NCBI GenBank assembly: GCA_017416635.1
Contig: JAFQBQ010000188.1
Span: 1-14,730 of the forward strand
Direction of reading: 5' to 3'
Length of the DNA stretch: 14,730 nt
DNA from: Alphaproteobacteria bacterium
Lineage (GTDB): Bacteria > Pseudomonadota > Alphaproteobacteria > UBA3830
Shown in pieces: positions 7,080 to 14,730 of the stretch (positions within the stretch are counted from its first letter, which is position 1; the number at the start of each line of letters is the position of its first letter). The notes beneath the pieces are model-generated. The model searched no databases, was not told the origin of the DNA, and worked only from the letters and a program-made list of their open reading frames with translations. The translations under genes were made by a program, and so were the position numbers.

Positions 7080-7173
7080 CCTATTTTTGATTTTTGAGTA
7101 AGTTGTAAATTTCGCGGTTTCTATGCGTTTTTTACTTTTTTATGAAACAGATAAATTTAATACGGTGAATTGT

Positions 7174-8328
7174 ATGAAAAATATAAAGTTATTGCATGCT
7201 ATTTTTTTAATATCAGGAACAGCGATAGGCGCGGGGTTAGTGGCGCTTCCGCTGGTTACAGTTAATTTGGGAATATATTTATCCATTTTTATAATTGCAT
7301 TGATGGTATTCGTTGCATATCAGTCTTCTATGATGACGATTGATTTAAATGCCAAAAACAAAGAAGCGGCTTCAATCATAAAATTGAGCGAGGACTTATT
7401 CGTTCCTCGAATTGCGTCTTTGCTGAGTTTTTGCACATTATCATTTGCTCTGCTGACGGTGTATGTTTCTGCTTTTTCGGAAACGTTGAGCGCATTCTGC
7501 AATATCAATAATGATTTTTTGATAATCTTATGCGGAATAATGTTGTTTGCCGCGTTGAGTCTGAATGTATCATGTTTTCGAAAAGTGAATTCTGCACTTG
7601 TTCTGACTTTATTGGTTATAGTTGGATTCGCAGTTATGAGAATTCACTCGGATGCGGGAGATGTTTCGTTGAAATATTTTGAATCAAACGTAACGACACC
7701 TGAACTTTTGGCATTTTTGCCGATAGGATTTACCTCTTTCGGCGTGCAAAATATATGTCCGCACGTATACAGAGATTTGAATGGCGACAGAAAATTAATC
7801 AGCCGCGCTTTCATAATCGGAACAATAATCCCGGCACTGGTTTATATCGTGTTTTTGTCATGCGTTTTTGAAAATATTATAACCAGAGATCCGATGTTTT
7901 TCGAAAGATTGCAGAATCATCAGGTCTCAGTCGGAGAATTGATAAAATTTTTGTGCAATTCGTCAAATAATCTATTTATGGAACTTATATTTAAAACCTT
8001 AACTTTATTTGCGATAGCAACGTCGGCAATCGGCATTGGACTAGGTCTACTGAAATCATTTCAGGAAATGTTATCTGAAAAATCGAACAATCGAACGATC
8101 GCCGCAGCAATCATTTGCTTAGTGCCGGTTCTTGTCGGAATAATAATTCCAAATGCCTTCATTATTGTGCTTTCTTTTGGAGGAATGATCGCGACGGTGT
8201 TTGTCATATTTGTTCCGCATTATTTATTGAAAGTTAGAAATCTCAATGAGCATCGTTTCGGAAATAATATTTGTTTGGCGTTCGGAATATTAATCGTGTT
8301 ATGCGAACTTTCGCGATACATAATGTAG
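7174..8328 (+). CDS. Aromatic amino acid permease, Trp/Tyr transporter family
   Basis: 384 residues from ATG 7174, with Shine-Dalgarno GGTGA at 7164-7168. An in-frame ATG at 7123 would add 17 residues, but family members begin close to the first membrane helix, as in MKNIKLLHAIFLISGTAIGAG here, so 7174 is preferred. About eleven hydrophobic segments span the chain. Resemblance to TyrP/TnaB/Mtr includes the GTAIGAG-x-x-ALPL motif in TM1, FTSFGVQNICPHVYRDLNGD followed by FIIGTIIPALVYIVF, and ATSAIGIGLGLLKSF. The protein should import tryptophan or tyrosine, probably by proton symport, across the inner membrane. The family alone does not separate the two substrates; the Trp-codon leader upstream favours tryptophan. 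It appears monocistronic, between the attenuator and the terminator at 8348-8404. Import regulated by tryptophan supply would suit an organism depending on host amino acids. Confidence 0.9.
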   Translation: MKNIKLLHAIFLISGTAIGAGLVALPLVTVNLGIYLSIFIIALMVFVAYQSSMMTIDLNAKNKEAASIIKLSEDLFVPRIASLLSFCTLSFALLTVYVSAFSETLSAFCNINNDFLIILCGIMLFAALSLNVSCFRKVNSALVLTLLVIVGFAVMRIHSDAGDVSLKYFESNVTTPELLAFLPIGFTSFGVQNICPHVYRDLNGDRKLISRAFIIGTIIPALVYIVFLSCVFENIITRDPMFFERLQNHQVSVGELIKFLCNSSNNLFMELIFKTLTLFAIATSAIGIGLGLLKSFQEMLSEKSNNRTIAAAIICLVPVLVGIIIPNAFIIVLSFGGMIATVFVIFVPHYLLKVRNLNEHRFGNNICLAFGILIVLCELSRYIM

Positions 8329-8347
8329 ACAAACACACTGATTTAAC

Positions 8348-8404
8348 CTTCAAAGACAGAGCTTCCTGCTTTTAAATAAAGAGTTTTGCCTTTGAAGATT
8401 TTTT
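8348..8404 (+). terminator. Strong Rho-independent terminator after the permease gene
   Basis: CTTCAAAG (8348-8355) and CTTTGAAG (8390-8397) pair perfectly. After one A-C mismatch the stem continues with CAGAGCTT (8357-8364) against GAGTTTTG (8381-8388), including G-U pairs, and closes on a 16-base loop. ATTTTTT follows directly at 8398-8404. It separates the permease from the mur-fts operon. Confidence 0.78.
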
Positions 8405-8441
8405 AAATTTAACAGATATATTCACAATTGAGTTTTCCCCA

Positions 8442-8470
8442 TGGACTTTACTATTCATTTTCTTTAGAAT
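8442..8470 (+). promoter_or_regulatory. Promoter candidate for the murG-ftsA operon
   Basis: TGGACT (8442-8447, four of six), 17-base spacer, TAGAAT (8465-8470, five of six). Transcription would start near 8477, giving a short leader with the GGAGG at 8486-8490. TTGAGT at 8428-8433 with TACTAT at 8449-8454 is a weaker alternative. Confidence 0.4.
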
Positions 8471-8491
8471 GTAGAGAGAGCGTATGGAGGC

Positions 8492-9532
8492 ATGGTGAAA
8501 ATAGCAGTTTGCGCGGGAGGCACTGGAGGACATTTATTTCCAGCCGTCGCATTAACCAAAGAACTCGAAAAAAGAGGACATGACGTTCTTCTTGTTACGG
8601 ATAGGCGAGGAGCCTCGTATTGCGAAGATATCGAAAATAAGGATATCGTTTTCAGTTTAAGGTTTTCTCTTAAGAGCTTAATTTCATTTGGTTATAAAGC
8701 ATTTTTGATGCTTATACATTTTTTATTCAAATGGAGGCGGGATCGTCCTGAAGTCGTCGTTGGATTTGGCGGGTTGCTTACGGTTGTTCCGATAGTTATC
8801 GCAAGAATTTATGGCGCCAAAGTTATCTTATATGAACAAAACTCCATCATCGGAAAAGCTAATCGATATTTATCCAAGCTCGCTGATCTTAAATTGTCCA
8901 CATTTTCGATTGGATACGGCTGGACGGTTCAGAATCCACCTGTAAGGCCGGAATTTTTGTCAAGAAAACCGTTTAAAAGTAAATCAAAAATTAAAGTTTT
9001 GATCATAGGCGGAAGCCAGGGCGCGAGATCTTTTTCGAAAATCATTCCTGAAGCGATGAGCCGCTTACCGACAAAATTTCGAAAAGAATTGGAGATAATT
9101 CAGCAGGAGTCTTACGGCGATACAGAAGCACTCAGTCAAAGGTATTCGAAAATGGGAATAAGTTCCAAAATTGAGGAATTTATCTACGACGTCGCCGATG
9201 TTATGGAGCAGTGTCAATTGGTAATTTGCAGAGCTGGAGCGTCAACGCTGTCGGAATTGTCAGCGATAGGACGTCCTGCGATTTTGATTCCGTATCCGTT
9301 GGCAACAGATAATCATCAGTTGCTGAATGCACAAAGATATGCAGCGAAAAATGCAGCTTGGGTCATCGAAGAAAGTCCATTTGCTGCCGAAAAGTTAAAA
9401 AGAATTTTAGAGCAGATTTTTAGAAATCCTGAATTGTTAAAAAAGGCAGCTTTAAATATAATGAACGGAGCATCGGCGAATGCCTCGGAGCAATTCGCCC
9501 AAGTGATTGAACAATTAGGAGCATCAAAGTGA
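8492..9532 (+). CDS. murG: UDP-GlcNAc:undecaprenyl-pyrophosphoryl-MurNAc-pentapeptide GlcNAc transferase MurG
   Basis: 346 residues, near the usual 350-360. MurG (GT28, GT-B fold) adds GlcNAc to lipid I on the cytoplasmic face of the inner membrane, making lipid II. Seen: the glycine-rich acceptor-side loop GGTGGH (9-14), YEQN (114-117), second glycine loop GGSQGAR (173-179), and the UDP-GlcNAc site CRAGASTLSEL (246-256) followed by GRPAILIPYPLATDNHQ. The start is uncertain: TGGAGG (8485-8490) lies one base before ATG 8492 but four bases before GTG 8495, so GTG may be used, removing only one residue. It heads the visible mur-fts operon, after a terminator and promoter candidate, not after ftsW as in many genomes. 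Its TGA overlaps the murC start by four bases (GTGA), implying coupled translation. Confidence 0.97.
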   Translation: MVKIAVCAGGTGGHLFPAVALTKELEKRGHDVLLVTDRRGASYCEDIENKDIVFSLRFSLKSLISFGYKAFLMLIHFLFKWRRDRPEVVVGFGGLLTVVPIVIARIYGAKVILYEQNSIIGKANRYLSKLADLKLSTFSIGYGWTVQNPPVRPEFLSRKPFKSKSKIKVLIIGGSQGARSFSKIIPEAMSRLPTKFRKELEIIQQESYGDTEALSQRYSKMGISSKIEEFIYDVADVMEQCQLVICRAGASTLSELSAIGRPAILIPYPLATDNHQLLNAQRYAAKNAAWVIEESPFAAEKLKRILEQIFRNPELLKKAALNIMNGASANASEQFAQVIEQLGASK

Positions 9533-10938
9533 AAAATTTTCCTGTTAACTCGGGAATAATTCATTTCGTCGGGATTGGCGGAATTGGAATGAGTGGTATT
9601 GCCGATATTTTGGTTAATTTAGGATACAAAGTCAGCGGAAGTGATTTAAAAGAAAATTCTATGACGGAACGACTTTCTCGGAAAGGCGTAAAAATCAGAA
9701 TCGGACATGAGGCCGCAAACGTGCAAGGAGCGGCTGTCGTTGTAGTGTCTTCAGCAATTTCTAAAGATAATCCCGAAATTCTGGAAGCGAGACGTTTAAA
9801 AATTCCTGTTATCAAGCGCGCTGAAATGCTATCAGAACTCATGAAAATGAAAATGTCCATAGCGGTTGCCGGAACTCACGGAAAGACAACAACGACGTCT
9901 CTTATTGCCGCGATATTGGATCAAGCGAATTTAGATCCGACCGTGGTCAACGGCGGAATCATTAATGCGTACAACAGCAATGCCCGTTTGGGTTCGGGAG
10001 ATTGGATTGTCGTTGAAGCAGACGAGTCGGACGGCTCGTTTACTCGATTGATGTCGACTATTTCTGTGGTAACAAATATCGATTTTGATCATATCGATAA
10101 TTTTAAGGATTTTTCGGAACTTAGTAATCTTTTTATGAAGTTCGTCGAGAATGTTCCATTTTATGGCCTCGGTGTGTTGTGCATAGATCATCCGGAAGTA
10201 GCAAAAATTGCCGCAAAAACAGTAGATCGGCGAGTCATTACTTACGGATTAAACAACTCTGCGGATGTATCTTGTGAAAATATGAAACTGACGGACCACG
10301 GCTCCGAGTTCGATGTAGTTTTTTCGCAAAATGTAGTCGATAAATATGGGGTGAACAAAACTTGGAAAGGATTTTCTTTAAATATGTTCGGAAGCCATAA
10401 TGTTCAAAATGCTTTGGCTGCCATAAGTGTCGGTTTGGAGCTTCATATTTCAGAAGAGGATATAAAAGTTGCATTTGGATCGTTTATGGGAGTCCGCCGC
10501 CGCTTTACAAAAGTTGCGGAAGTCAATGGAGTTTTGATTATCGATGATTATGGGCACCATCCTGTAGAAATTACAGCAGTTTTGAAAGCTGCAAGGACTT
10601 CTTGTGAAGGAAGAGTTTTTGCAGTTATTCAACCTCATCGGTACTCACGCTTAAAAAATTTTCTGCCGGATTTTGCTAAATGTTTGGAATTGAGTGACGA
10701 GGCGTTTGTCGCACCTATTTATTCTGCTGGAGAACAGAATAATGGTGTGGATCATTTCACATTATTAAAAGTGTTGCGCGAAAACGAAGGTGTTCCAAGT
10801 GATTTCGTTCAAGACGTCGCGACGTTGAAAAATAAATTAAAGGATAGACTTCATCCCGGAGATTTTGTTATATTCCTAGGCGCTGGTGATATAACTCGTT
10901 GGGCTTACGAGTTTGCAGATTTATTAGGAAAGAAATGA
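9529..10938 (+). CDS. murC: UDP-N-acetylmuramate--L-alanine ligase MurC
   Basis: 469 residues, normal for MurC. It joins L-alanine to UDP-MurNAc with ATP, the first amino acid of the peptidoglycan stem peptide, in the cytoplasm. Seen: N-terminal dinucleotide-like loop GIGGIGMSG (15-23), ATP-binding GTHGKTTT (115-122), EADESDGSF (Asp165 and Glu166 region), NIDFDHID in the central domain, and DDYGHHP (339-345), followed by QPHRYSR of the C-terminal ligase domain. Start is GTG 9529, overlapping the murG stop by four bases, with AGGAG at 9518-9522 inside murG. The stop overlaps the murB ATG (ATGA, 10935-10938). All key motifs are intact. Confidence 0.97.
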   Translation: MKNFPVNSGIIHFVGIGGIGMSGIADILVNLGYKVSGSDLKENSMTERLSRKGVKIRIGHEAANVQGAAVVVVSSAISKDNPEILEARRLKIPVIKRAEMLSELMKMKMSIAVAGTHGKTTTTSLIAAILDQANLDPTVVNGGIINAYNSNARLGSGDWIVVEADESDGSFTRLMSTISVVTNIDFDHIDNFKDFSELSNLFMKFVENVPFYGLGVLCIDHPEVAKIAAKTVDRRVITYGLNNSADVSCENMKLTDHGSEFDVVFSQNVVDKYGVNKTWKGFSLNMFGSHNVQNALAAISVGLELHISEEDIKVAFGSFMGVRRRFTKVAEVNGVLIIDDYGHHPVEITAVLKAARTSCEGRVFAVIQPHRYSRLKNFLPDFAKCLELSDEAFVAPIYSAGEQNNGVDHFTLLKVLRENEGVPSDFVQDVATLKNKLKDRLHPGDFVIFLGAGDITRWAYEFADLLGKK

Positions 10939-11825
10939 TTTCGTTAAAGGAACTTCCCGAAGTAAAGGGAAAATTGCATGAGAATGTGTCTTTAAGCAAA
11001 AGGTCGTTTTTTGGATCGGCAGGAAGTGCGCGTTTTTTGTTCGAACCTTTGAATATGGACGATCTAGTCTTTTTTTTGAGAAACATTCCTCAAGGTTTGA
11101 ATGTTATTCCGTTGGGCGCAATGTCTAATGTGTTAGTTCGGTCAGGAGGAATCGATGGAGTCGTAATTGTTTTCGGAGAATGGTTTAAAAAAATTTACGA
11201 AAATGATGAAATTTTTGAAGTCGGTTGCGCAGTACCATGCACAAAATTATCGACGCTCGCAATGGATAGAGAGCTTGGCGGATTTGAATTTATGATGGGA
11301 ATCCCTGGAACTATTGGTGGCGCATTAAAAATGAATGCGGGCTGTTTTGGTTCTTCAATATGTGATTTGCTTGTCGAATGCGAAGGTGTGACTTCCGAAG
11401 GAGAGATTAAATGGTTTAAGAAGAAGGATCTTAACGCTGGATATCGTCATACCGATATTCCTAACGATTGCATAATTACTCGAGCTTGGTTAAAGGGAAC
11501 GCCAGTAAAATATTCTATTCCGAAAAAAGTGAACGAACTCATGGCGCAAAGAAGGGATTCTCAGCCGCTGGGAGCGATGACTTGTGGCTCAGTCTTTAAA
11601 AACCCAGAAGGTTTTAAGGCCTGGCAGTTAATCGAAGAAGCCGGATGTCGCGGATTGAAAATCGGAGATGCTCAGGTTTCAGAAAAGCATTGCAACTTCA
11701 TTGTAAATAACGGCGAAGCAACTCCAGAAGATATAGAAAACTTGGGAGAACTGGTAATTCAAAAAGTTTTAGATAGTTGCGGCGTTCGCCTTGAGTGGGA
11801 AATAGTCCGACTCGGGACAAAATGA
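10935..11825 (+). CDS. murB: UDP-N-acetylenolpyruvoylglucosamine reductase MurB
   Basis: 296 residues from ATG 10935. MurB reduces the enolpyruvyl group to make UDP-MurNAc, using FAD and NADPH. Seen: FAD-binding PLGAMSNVLVRSGGIDGVVI, then FEFMMGIPGTIGGALKMNAG, the YR motif in GYRHTD, and GSVFKNP with the catalytic Ser219. LEEAG-like EEAGCRGLKIGDAQVSEKHCNFIVN and the terminal Glu in RLEWEIVRLG follow. Lack of the E. coli-type insertion points to the type II form. Start choice: a longer reading from TTG 10899 exists but runs inside murC. ATG 10935 has AGGAA at 10926-10930 and forms an ATGA overlap with the murC stop, like the murG-murC junction. The following gene is ftsQ, nine bases on; ddl, often present at this point, is absent. 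Confidence 0.96.
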   Translation: MISLKELPEVKGKLHENVSLSKRSFFGSAGSARFLFEPLNMDDLVFFLRNIPQGLNVIPLGAMSNVLVRSGGIDGVVIVFGEWFKKIYENDEIFEVGCAVPCTKLSTLAMDRELGGFEFMMGIPGTIGGALKMNAGCFGSSICDLLVECEGVTSEGEIKWFKKKDLNAGYRHTDIPNDCIITRAWLKGTPVKYSIPKKVNELMAQRRDSQPLGAMTCGSVFKNPEGFKAWQLIEEAGCRGLKIGDAQVSEKHCNFIVNNGEATPEDIENLGELVIQKVLDSCGVRLEWEIVRLGTK

Positions 11826-11834
11826 GGGGGCGAG

Positions 11835-12554
11835 GTGTTCTTTTTTTCCGTCCTAAAAAACAATTTGTTTTGGTTCTTTATGACTTTCGCTGGCGTTGGT
11901 GGAGTCTACTATTATAATAGTGACAAAATTCAAAACATTAGATTGAAAGAGTTTACCGTTCAACATATTGAATTTGATGGATACGATAGAGTTCCTGAAG
12001 TTTTATTGTTAAAATCCTCAGGCTTGAGGTATAAAAGTAGCATTTGGGCCATATCTCCCCAGGATGTAAAAAACAAATTAGAAAAAATTTCATGGATAAA
12101 AAGTGTCAGTGTGCAGAGAAAGCTGCCTGACACCTTCAGTATCAGGGTAACTGAAAGAATTCCTATTGCCATATTACAGTCAAAATATAAGTTGTACTTA
12201 TTGGACATAGATGGTAAAATACTCGAGCACGATGGAATAGGAAATTTTGATAATTTACCTATTGTTGTGGGAGAGGGAGCAGAAGAAGCAGCCGGATATT
12301 TATTGTTTATTTTAAGTAAATTTCCTAAAATACGGAATCAATTGGTTGTTGCGGTGTTCATAGGAAAGCGTCGATGGAATATTCGGATAAACAAGGGGAT
12401 TATTGTAAAATTACCTGAAAAAAATCTCAGCCACGCGATGAGTGTTCTTGATGAAATTTCGGATGACGAAGGATTTTTCAACGAGAACATAGAGGAAATT
12501 GATTTAAGGATGTTGGATAGGGTTATTTTAAGAATCAAAAATGGCAATTTATAG
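11835..12554 (+). CDS. ftsQ: Cell division protein FtsQ
   Basis: 239 residues, shorter than many FtsQ. FtsQ is a bitopic inner-membrane protein linking early and late divisome parts through FtsB/FtsL. Seen: a very short cytoplasmic N-terminus (about 9 residues), one membrane helix (about 10-27, NNLFWFFMTFAGVGGVYYY), then a POTRA domain (about 40-112: FTVQHIEFDGYDRVP, KNKLEKISWIKSVSVQRKLP, FSIRVTERIPIAI). The FtsQ beta domain follows, beginning YLLDIDGKIL. Start is GTG 11835, preceded by GAGGGGG at 11824-11830, a strong Shine-Dalgarno. It lies nine bases after murB, and its TAG directly abuts the ftsA ATG. The beta domain is poorly conserved, as usual; identity rests on POTRA and position. Confidence 0.92.
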   Translation: MFFFSVLKNNLFWFFMTFAGVGGVYYYNSDKIQNIRLKEFTVQHIEFDGYDRVPEVLLLKSSGLRYKSSIWAISPQDVKNKLEKISWIKSVSVQRKLPDTFSIRVTERIPIAILQSKYKLYLLDIDGKILEHDGIGNFDNLPIVVGEGAEEAAGYLLFILSKFPKIRNQLVVAVFIGKRRWNIRINKGIIVKLPEKNLSHAMSVLDEISDDEGFFNENIEEIDLRMLDRVILRIKNGNL

Positions 12555-13790
12555 ATGAAAACGGGACAAATTATCACTGTCGTAGATATCGGAAGTACAA
12601 AAGTTAGCTGTTGTATTGCAAAAATTACGGGTGATGAAAATTTCAGTATTTTGGGTGTTGGATACTGCGCTTGCACTGGCGTGAAGTCTGGAATTATATT
12701 CAACGTGAACTCCGTCAGTGAATCTATCGTCAAAGCAATAGAAGGTGCAGAAAAATCGGCAGAACTGAACGTAAAATCCGTTTTTGTCAGCGTTTCTGGG
12801 AGATACATTTCTTCAAGAATTTTAAATGCGAGACTAGATATTGGCGGGCGCATCATAAAACAAAAAGATATCGTCAATTTATTGTTTCGAGGAGTACCCT
12901 GCCATGACACAGATGAGGTTATTCACTCCATTCCGTTGGTTTTTGAAATAGATGATTTGAAATGCTTGGTCGAGCCGGTCGGCATGGTTGCAAATACTCT
13001 GAAAGCTTCACTAAGCATAGTAACAGTCCCGAAAACTCAGCTGGATAATATCGTTGTTAGCCTGTCCAAATGCTATTTGGAAGTAGCTGGAATTATCTAC
13101 GGAGGATATGCATCCGGTTTATACGTTCTCGAAGGCTCTCAAAGATCAGATAATGTAATTGTTATAGATTTTGGTGGAGGAGTTACTTCCGTAAATTTTT
13201 TCTATAAAGGAACTTTCTGCCATTCTGAAGTAATTCCGTTAGGTGGACAAAATATCACAAACGATATCGCGTACGGACTGAATGTGTCAGTAGCAAACGC
13301 AGAACGATTGAAGACTTTATACGGAGCAGCGTTTGTTTCGTGGACTGATGACAAAGATATTATTATGGTTCCTGTTATCGAGGAAGACAGTTTTATTTCG
13401 CTTAAACAAATGTCCAAAAGTGAATTAAACAGAATCATACAGCCGCGTGTAGAGGAAATCCTAAAATTAGTAAAGGACCGTATTGATAATTCTCCATTTA
13501 AAAACGAATTTTCGAATGAAGTTATCATTACCGGAGGAGGCAGTTTGCTAACAGGAATTCGAGAATTCACAGCAGAATTTCTGAAAAAAAACGTAAAAAT
13601 GAAAAGAATGGAAAATATTCCATACAGTTTCGGAATCCCAATTGATAATAGTTTTGCGACCTTGTTGGGAATGATTAGATCAGAAATAATTTCAGATAAG
13701 TTTTCTATTTCTAAGTCCGAAAATGAAAAACAGGAAAACAAGAATAGTTTTTGGAAAAAAATCATGAAATTAGTAGAAAACAATTTGTAA
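12555..13790 (+). CDS. ftsA: Cell division protein FtsA
   Basis: 411 residues, near the 420 of E. coli. FtsA is an actin-like ATPase that tethers FtsZ to the inner membrane and recruits later division proteins. Seen: phosphate-1 loop VVDIGSTK with Asp11, the 1C-domain region VKSVFVSVSGRYISSR, phosphate-2 loop VIDFGGGVTS (203-212), adenosine motif IITGGGSLLTG (324-334), and a C-terminal amphipathic helix SFWKKIMKLVENNL after a polar linker, matching the membrane-targeting sequence. ATG 12555 follows the ftsQ stop with no gap, and I see no good Shine-Dalgarno, so translation probably depends on coupling to ftsQ. ftsZ starts 52 bases after its stop. Confidence 0.96.
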   Translation: MKTGQIITVVDIGSTKVSCCIAKITGDENFSILGVGYCACTGVKSGIIFNVNSVSESIVKAIEGAEKSAELNVKSVFVSVSGRYISSRILNARLDIGGRIIKQKDIVNLLFRGVPCHDTDEVIHSIPLVFEIDDLKCLVEPVGMVANTLKASLSIVTVPKTQLDNIVVSLSKCYLEVAGIIYGGYASGLYVLEGSQRSDNVIVIDFGGGVTSVNFFYKGTFCHSEVIPLGGQNITNDIAYGLNVSVANAERLKTLYGAAFVSWTDDKDIIMVPVIEEDSFISLKQMSKSELNRIIQPRVEEILKLVKDRIDNSPFKNEFSNEVIITGGGSLLTGIREFTAEFLKKNVKMKRMENIPYSFGIPIDNSFATLLGMIRSEIISDKFSISKSENEKQENKNSFWKKIMKLVENNL

Positions 13791-13811
13791 TTTCATATTT
13801 TATGGTATACT
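13784..13811 (+). promoter_or_regulatory. Extended -10 promoter candidate for ftsZ
   Basis: TGG-TATACT (TG at 13803-13804, -10 at 13806-13811, five of six) lies 31 bases before the ftsZ ATG. TTTGTA (13784-13789), at the ftsA stop, is a possible -35 with a 16-base spacer. Extra ftsZ promoters near the ftsA end are common in bacteria, which supports this reading. Confidence 0.45.
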
Positions 13812-13842
13812 TTTTTTGATTTTATGCGCATGGAGATTTTAG

Positions 13843-14730
13843 ATGGCAGATGACGGTGTTACGACTTCAGTTTTAGTGGATACGAGTAAGCAAGGTGATT
13901 TTTTTTCTGAAAGTGCTTTTACGGATGTCGAAGGCGGTTTGAAGCCTAGAATTACCGTTATCGGAGTCGGTGGGGCTGGCGGCAATGCTGTTAACAACAT
14001 GATAAAATCCGACCTAAAGGGGGTGGAATTTGTTGTTGCGAATGCTGATGCGCAGGCGTTAATGCAGTCCCTTTGCGAAAAGCGCATTCAGTTGGGGCTT
14101 GAAATTACGAAAGGTCTCGGAGCAGGCGCTCGTCCTGATATCGGAAAGGCCGCGGCGGAAGAGGCTATCGAGGAAATCGTTGCGCATATAAAAAATAGTA
14201 ACATGGTATTCATTACTGCTGGTATGGGCGGAGGAACCGGAACTGGAGCCGCGCCTGTTGTCGCACGCGTTGCTAAGGAAATGGGAATTTTAACTATCGG
14301 AGTCGTTACGAAGCCGTTCCATTTTGAAGGTACGAATAGAATGCGTTTTGCTGAAAAGGGCATAGATGATCTTCAGCAGTATGTCGATACATTACTGATT
14401 ATTCCGAATCAAAATTTGTTCCGAGTCGCGAATGAAAAAACAACTTTCGCCGATGCGTTTAAGATGGCGGATAACGTTTTAAGATCAGGTGTTCAGGGTG
14501 TGACGGATTTGATGGTTATGCCAGGTCTCATAAATCTCGATTTTGCAGATATAAAAACTGTTATGAGCGAGATGGGCAAGGCCATGATGGGAACCGGTGA
14601 AGCCGAAGGTGAAAAGAGGGCTATCGAAGCTGCTGAATCTGCTATTTCTAACCCGCTTTTGGATGATGTGTCCATGAAAGGAGCAAGAGGTATCCTTATA
14701 AATATCACCGGTGGATATGATATGACTTTG
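13843..14730 (+). CDS. ftsZ: Cell division protein FtsZ, 3'-truncated by the window edge
   Basis: 296 codons are visible from ATG 13843 with no stop before the window end; the rest of the polymerising domain and the C-terminal tail are missing. FtsZ is the tubulin-like GTPase that forms the Z ring. Seen: GTP-binding [15 protein letters not shown] (from residue 39), tubulin signature [10 protein letters not shown] (129-138), VTKPFHFEG, and the T7 loop NLDFADIK with Asn231, Asp233 and Asp236, matching E. coli Asn207, Asp209 and Asp212. So catalysis should be intact. About 34 residues precede the core, roughly 24 more than in E. coli, and are acidic and polar. GGAG at 13832-13835 is well placed, seven bases before the ATG. 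The gap to ftsA and its promoter candidate suggest partly independent expression. Confidence 0.97.
   Translation, partial: MADDGVTTSVLVDTSKQGDFFSESAFTDVEGGLKPRITVIGVGGAGGNAVNNMIKSDLKGVEFVVANADAQALMQSLCEKRIQLGLEITKGLGAGARPDIGKAAAEEAIEEIVAHIKNSNMVFITAGMGGGTGTGAAPVVARVAKEMGILTIGVVTKPFHFEGTNRMRFAEKGIDDLQQYVDTLLIIPNQNLFRVANEKTTFADAFKMADNVLRSGVQGVTDLMVMPGLINLDFADIKTVMSEMGKAMMGTGEAEGEKRAIEAAESAISNPLLDDVSMKGARGILINITGGYDMTL

Noticed and set aside
7110..7130. CGC/GCG mini-stem followed by Ts just before the permease, considered as a second attenuator arm
   Set aside because: Only three to four pairs; no convincing pairing with the 7045-7072 hairpin arms either.
7123..7173. Upstream ATG adding 17 residues to the permease
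   Set aside because: The added residues are not family-like, lack a Shine-Dalgarno and lie among T-runs; ATG 7174 has GGTGA and begins close to TM1.
10899..10934. Upstream TTG start extending MurB by 12 residues
   Set aside because: The extension overlaps the conserved murC end; ATG 10935 has a Shine-Dalgarno and an ATGA junction.
12338..12910. 190-codon open frame on the - strand across the ftsQ-ftsA junction
   Set aside because: It lies wholly antisense to two well-supported genes, has biased shadow-frame composition and resembles no family.
13202..13783. 193-codon open frame on the - strand within ftsA
   Set aside because: Antisense shadow of ftsA; Ser/Ile/Phe-rich composition typical of the complementary frame in AT-rich genes.

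Overview
The window looks like chromosome from an AT-rich alphaproteobacterium, most plausibly a host-associated lineage of the Holosporales/Rickettsiales type. That placement is inferred from low GC, the alphaproteobacterial HAD-IIA and HIT families, secreted proteins of unknown function and an amino-acid permease; no rRNA or marker tree is available here. All convincing genes lie on the + strand.

Left part (1-3631): the 3' end of a GNAT acetyltransferase, then a TupA-like ATP-grasp protein that unexpectedly carries a lipoprotein signal peptide, then a large unrecognised secreted coiled-coil protein whose last 32 codons are a tandem duplication, closed by a terminator-like hairpin.

Middle part (3706-8404): a tight three-gene operon of ettA (ABC-F translation factor), a HAD class IIA phosphatase-like protein and a HIT protein. 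After it comes a single-gene unit for a tryptophan/tyrosine-family permease. The spacer before the permease holds the most interesting element of the window: a short ORF (7005-7061, MNIYYSLSVLRISNIWWR) whose tandem Trp codons and stop codon lie inside the 5' arm and loop of a hairpin followed by a U-tract. This looks like a compact tryptophan-responsive attenuator, in which a ribosome waiting at the Trp codons would physically block the terminator and let the permease be expressed. A strong terminator follows the permease.

Right part (8442-14730): the distal part of the division and cell wall (dcw) cluster, murG-murC-murB-ftsQ-ftsA-ftsZ. Genes overlap by 4 nt or nearly abut, except for a 52-nt ftsA-ftsZ gap holding an extended -10 promoter candidate; ftsZ runs off the end of the window. 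MurG, MurC and MurB supply consecutive or near-consecutive steps of lipid II synthesis, while FtsQ, FtsA and FtsZ form the divisome that uses it. ddl, usually between murB and ftsQ, is missing here, and murG is not preceded by ftsW.

No tRNA, rRNA, CRISPR array, insertion sequence or integrase was seen. No gene-free stretch exceeds about 300 bases; the longest (6844-7173, between the HIT gene and the permease) holds the leader, its hairpin and promoter candidates.
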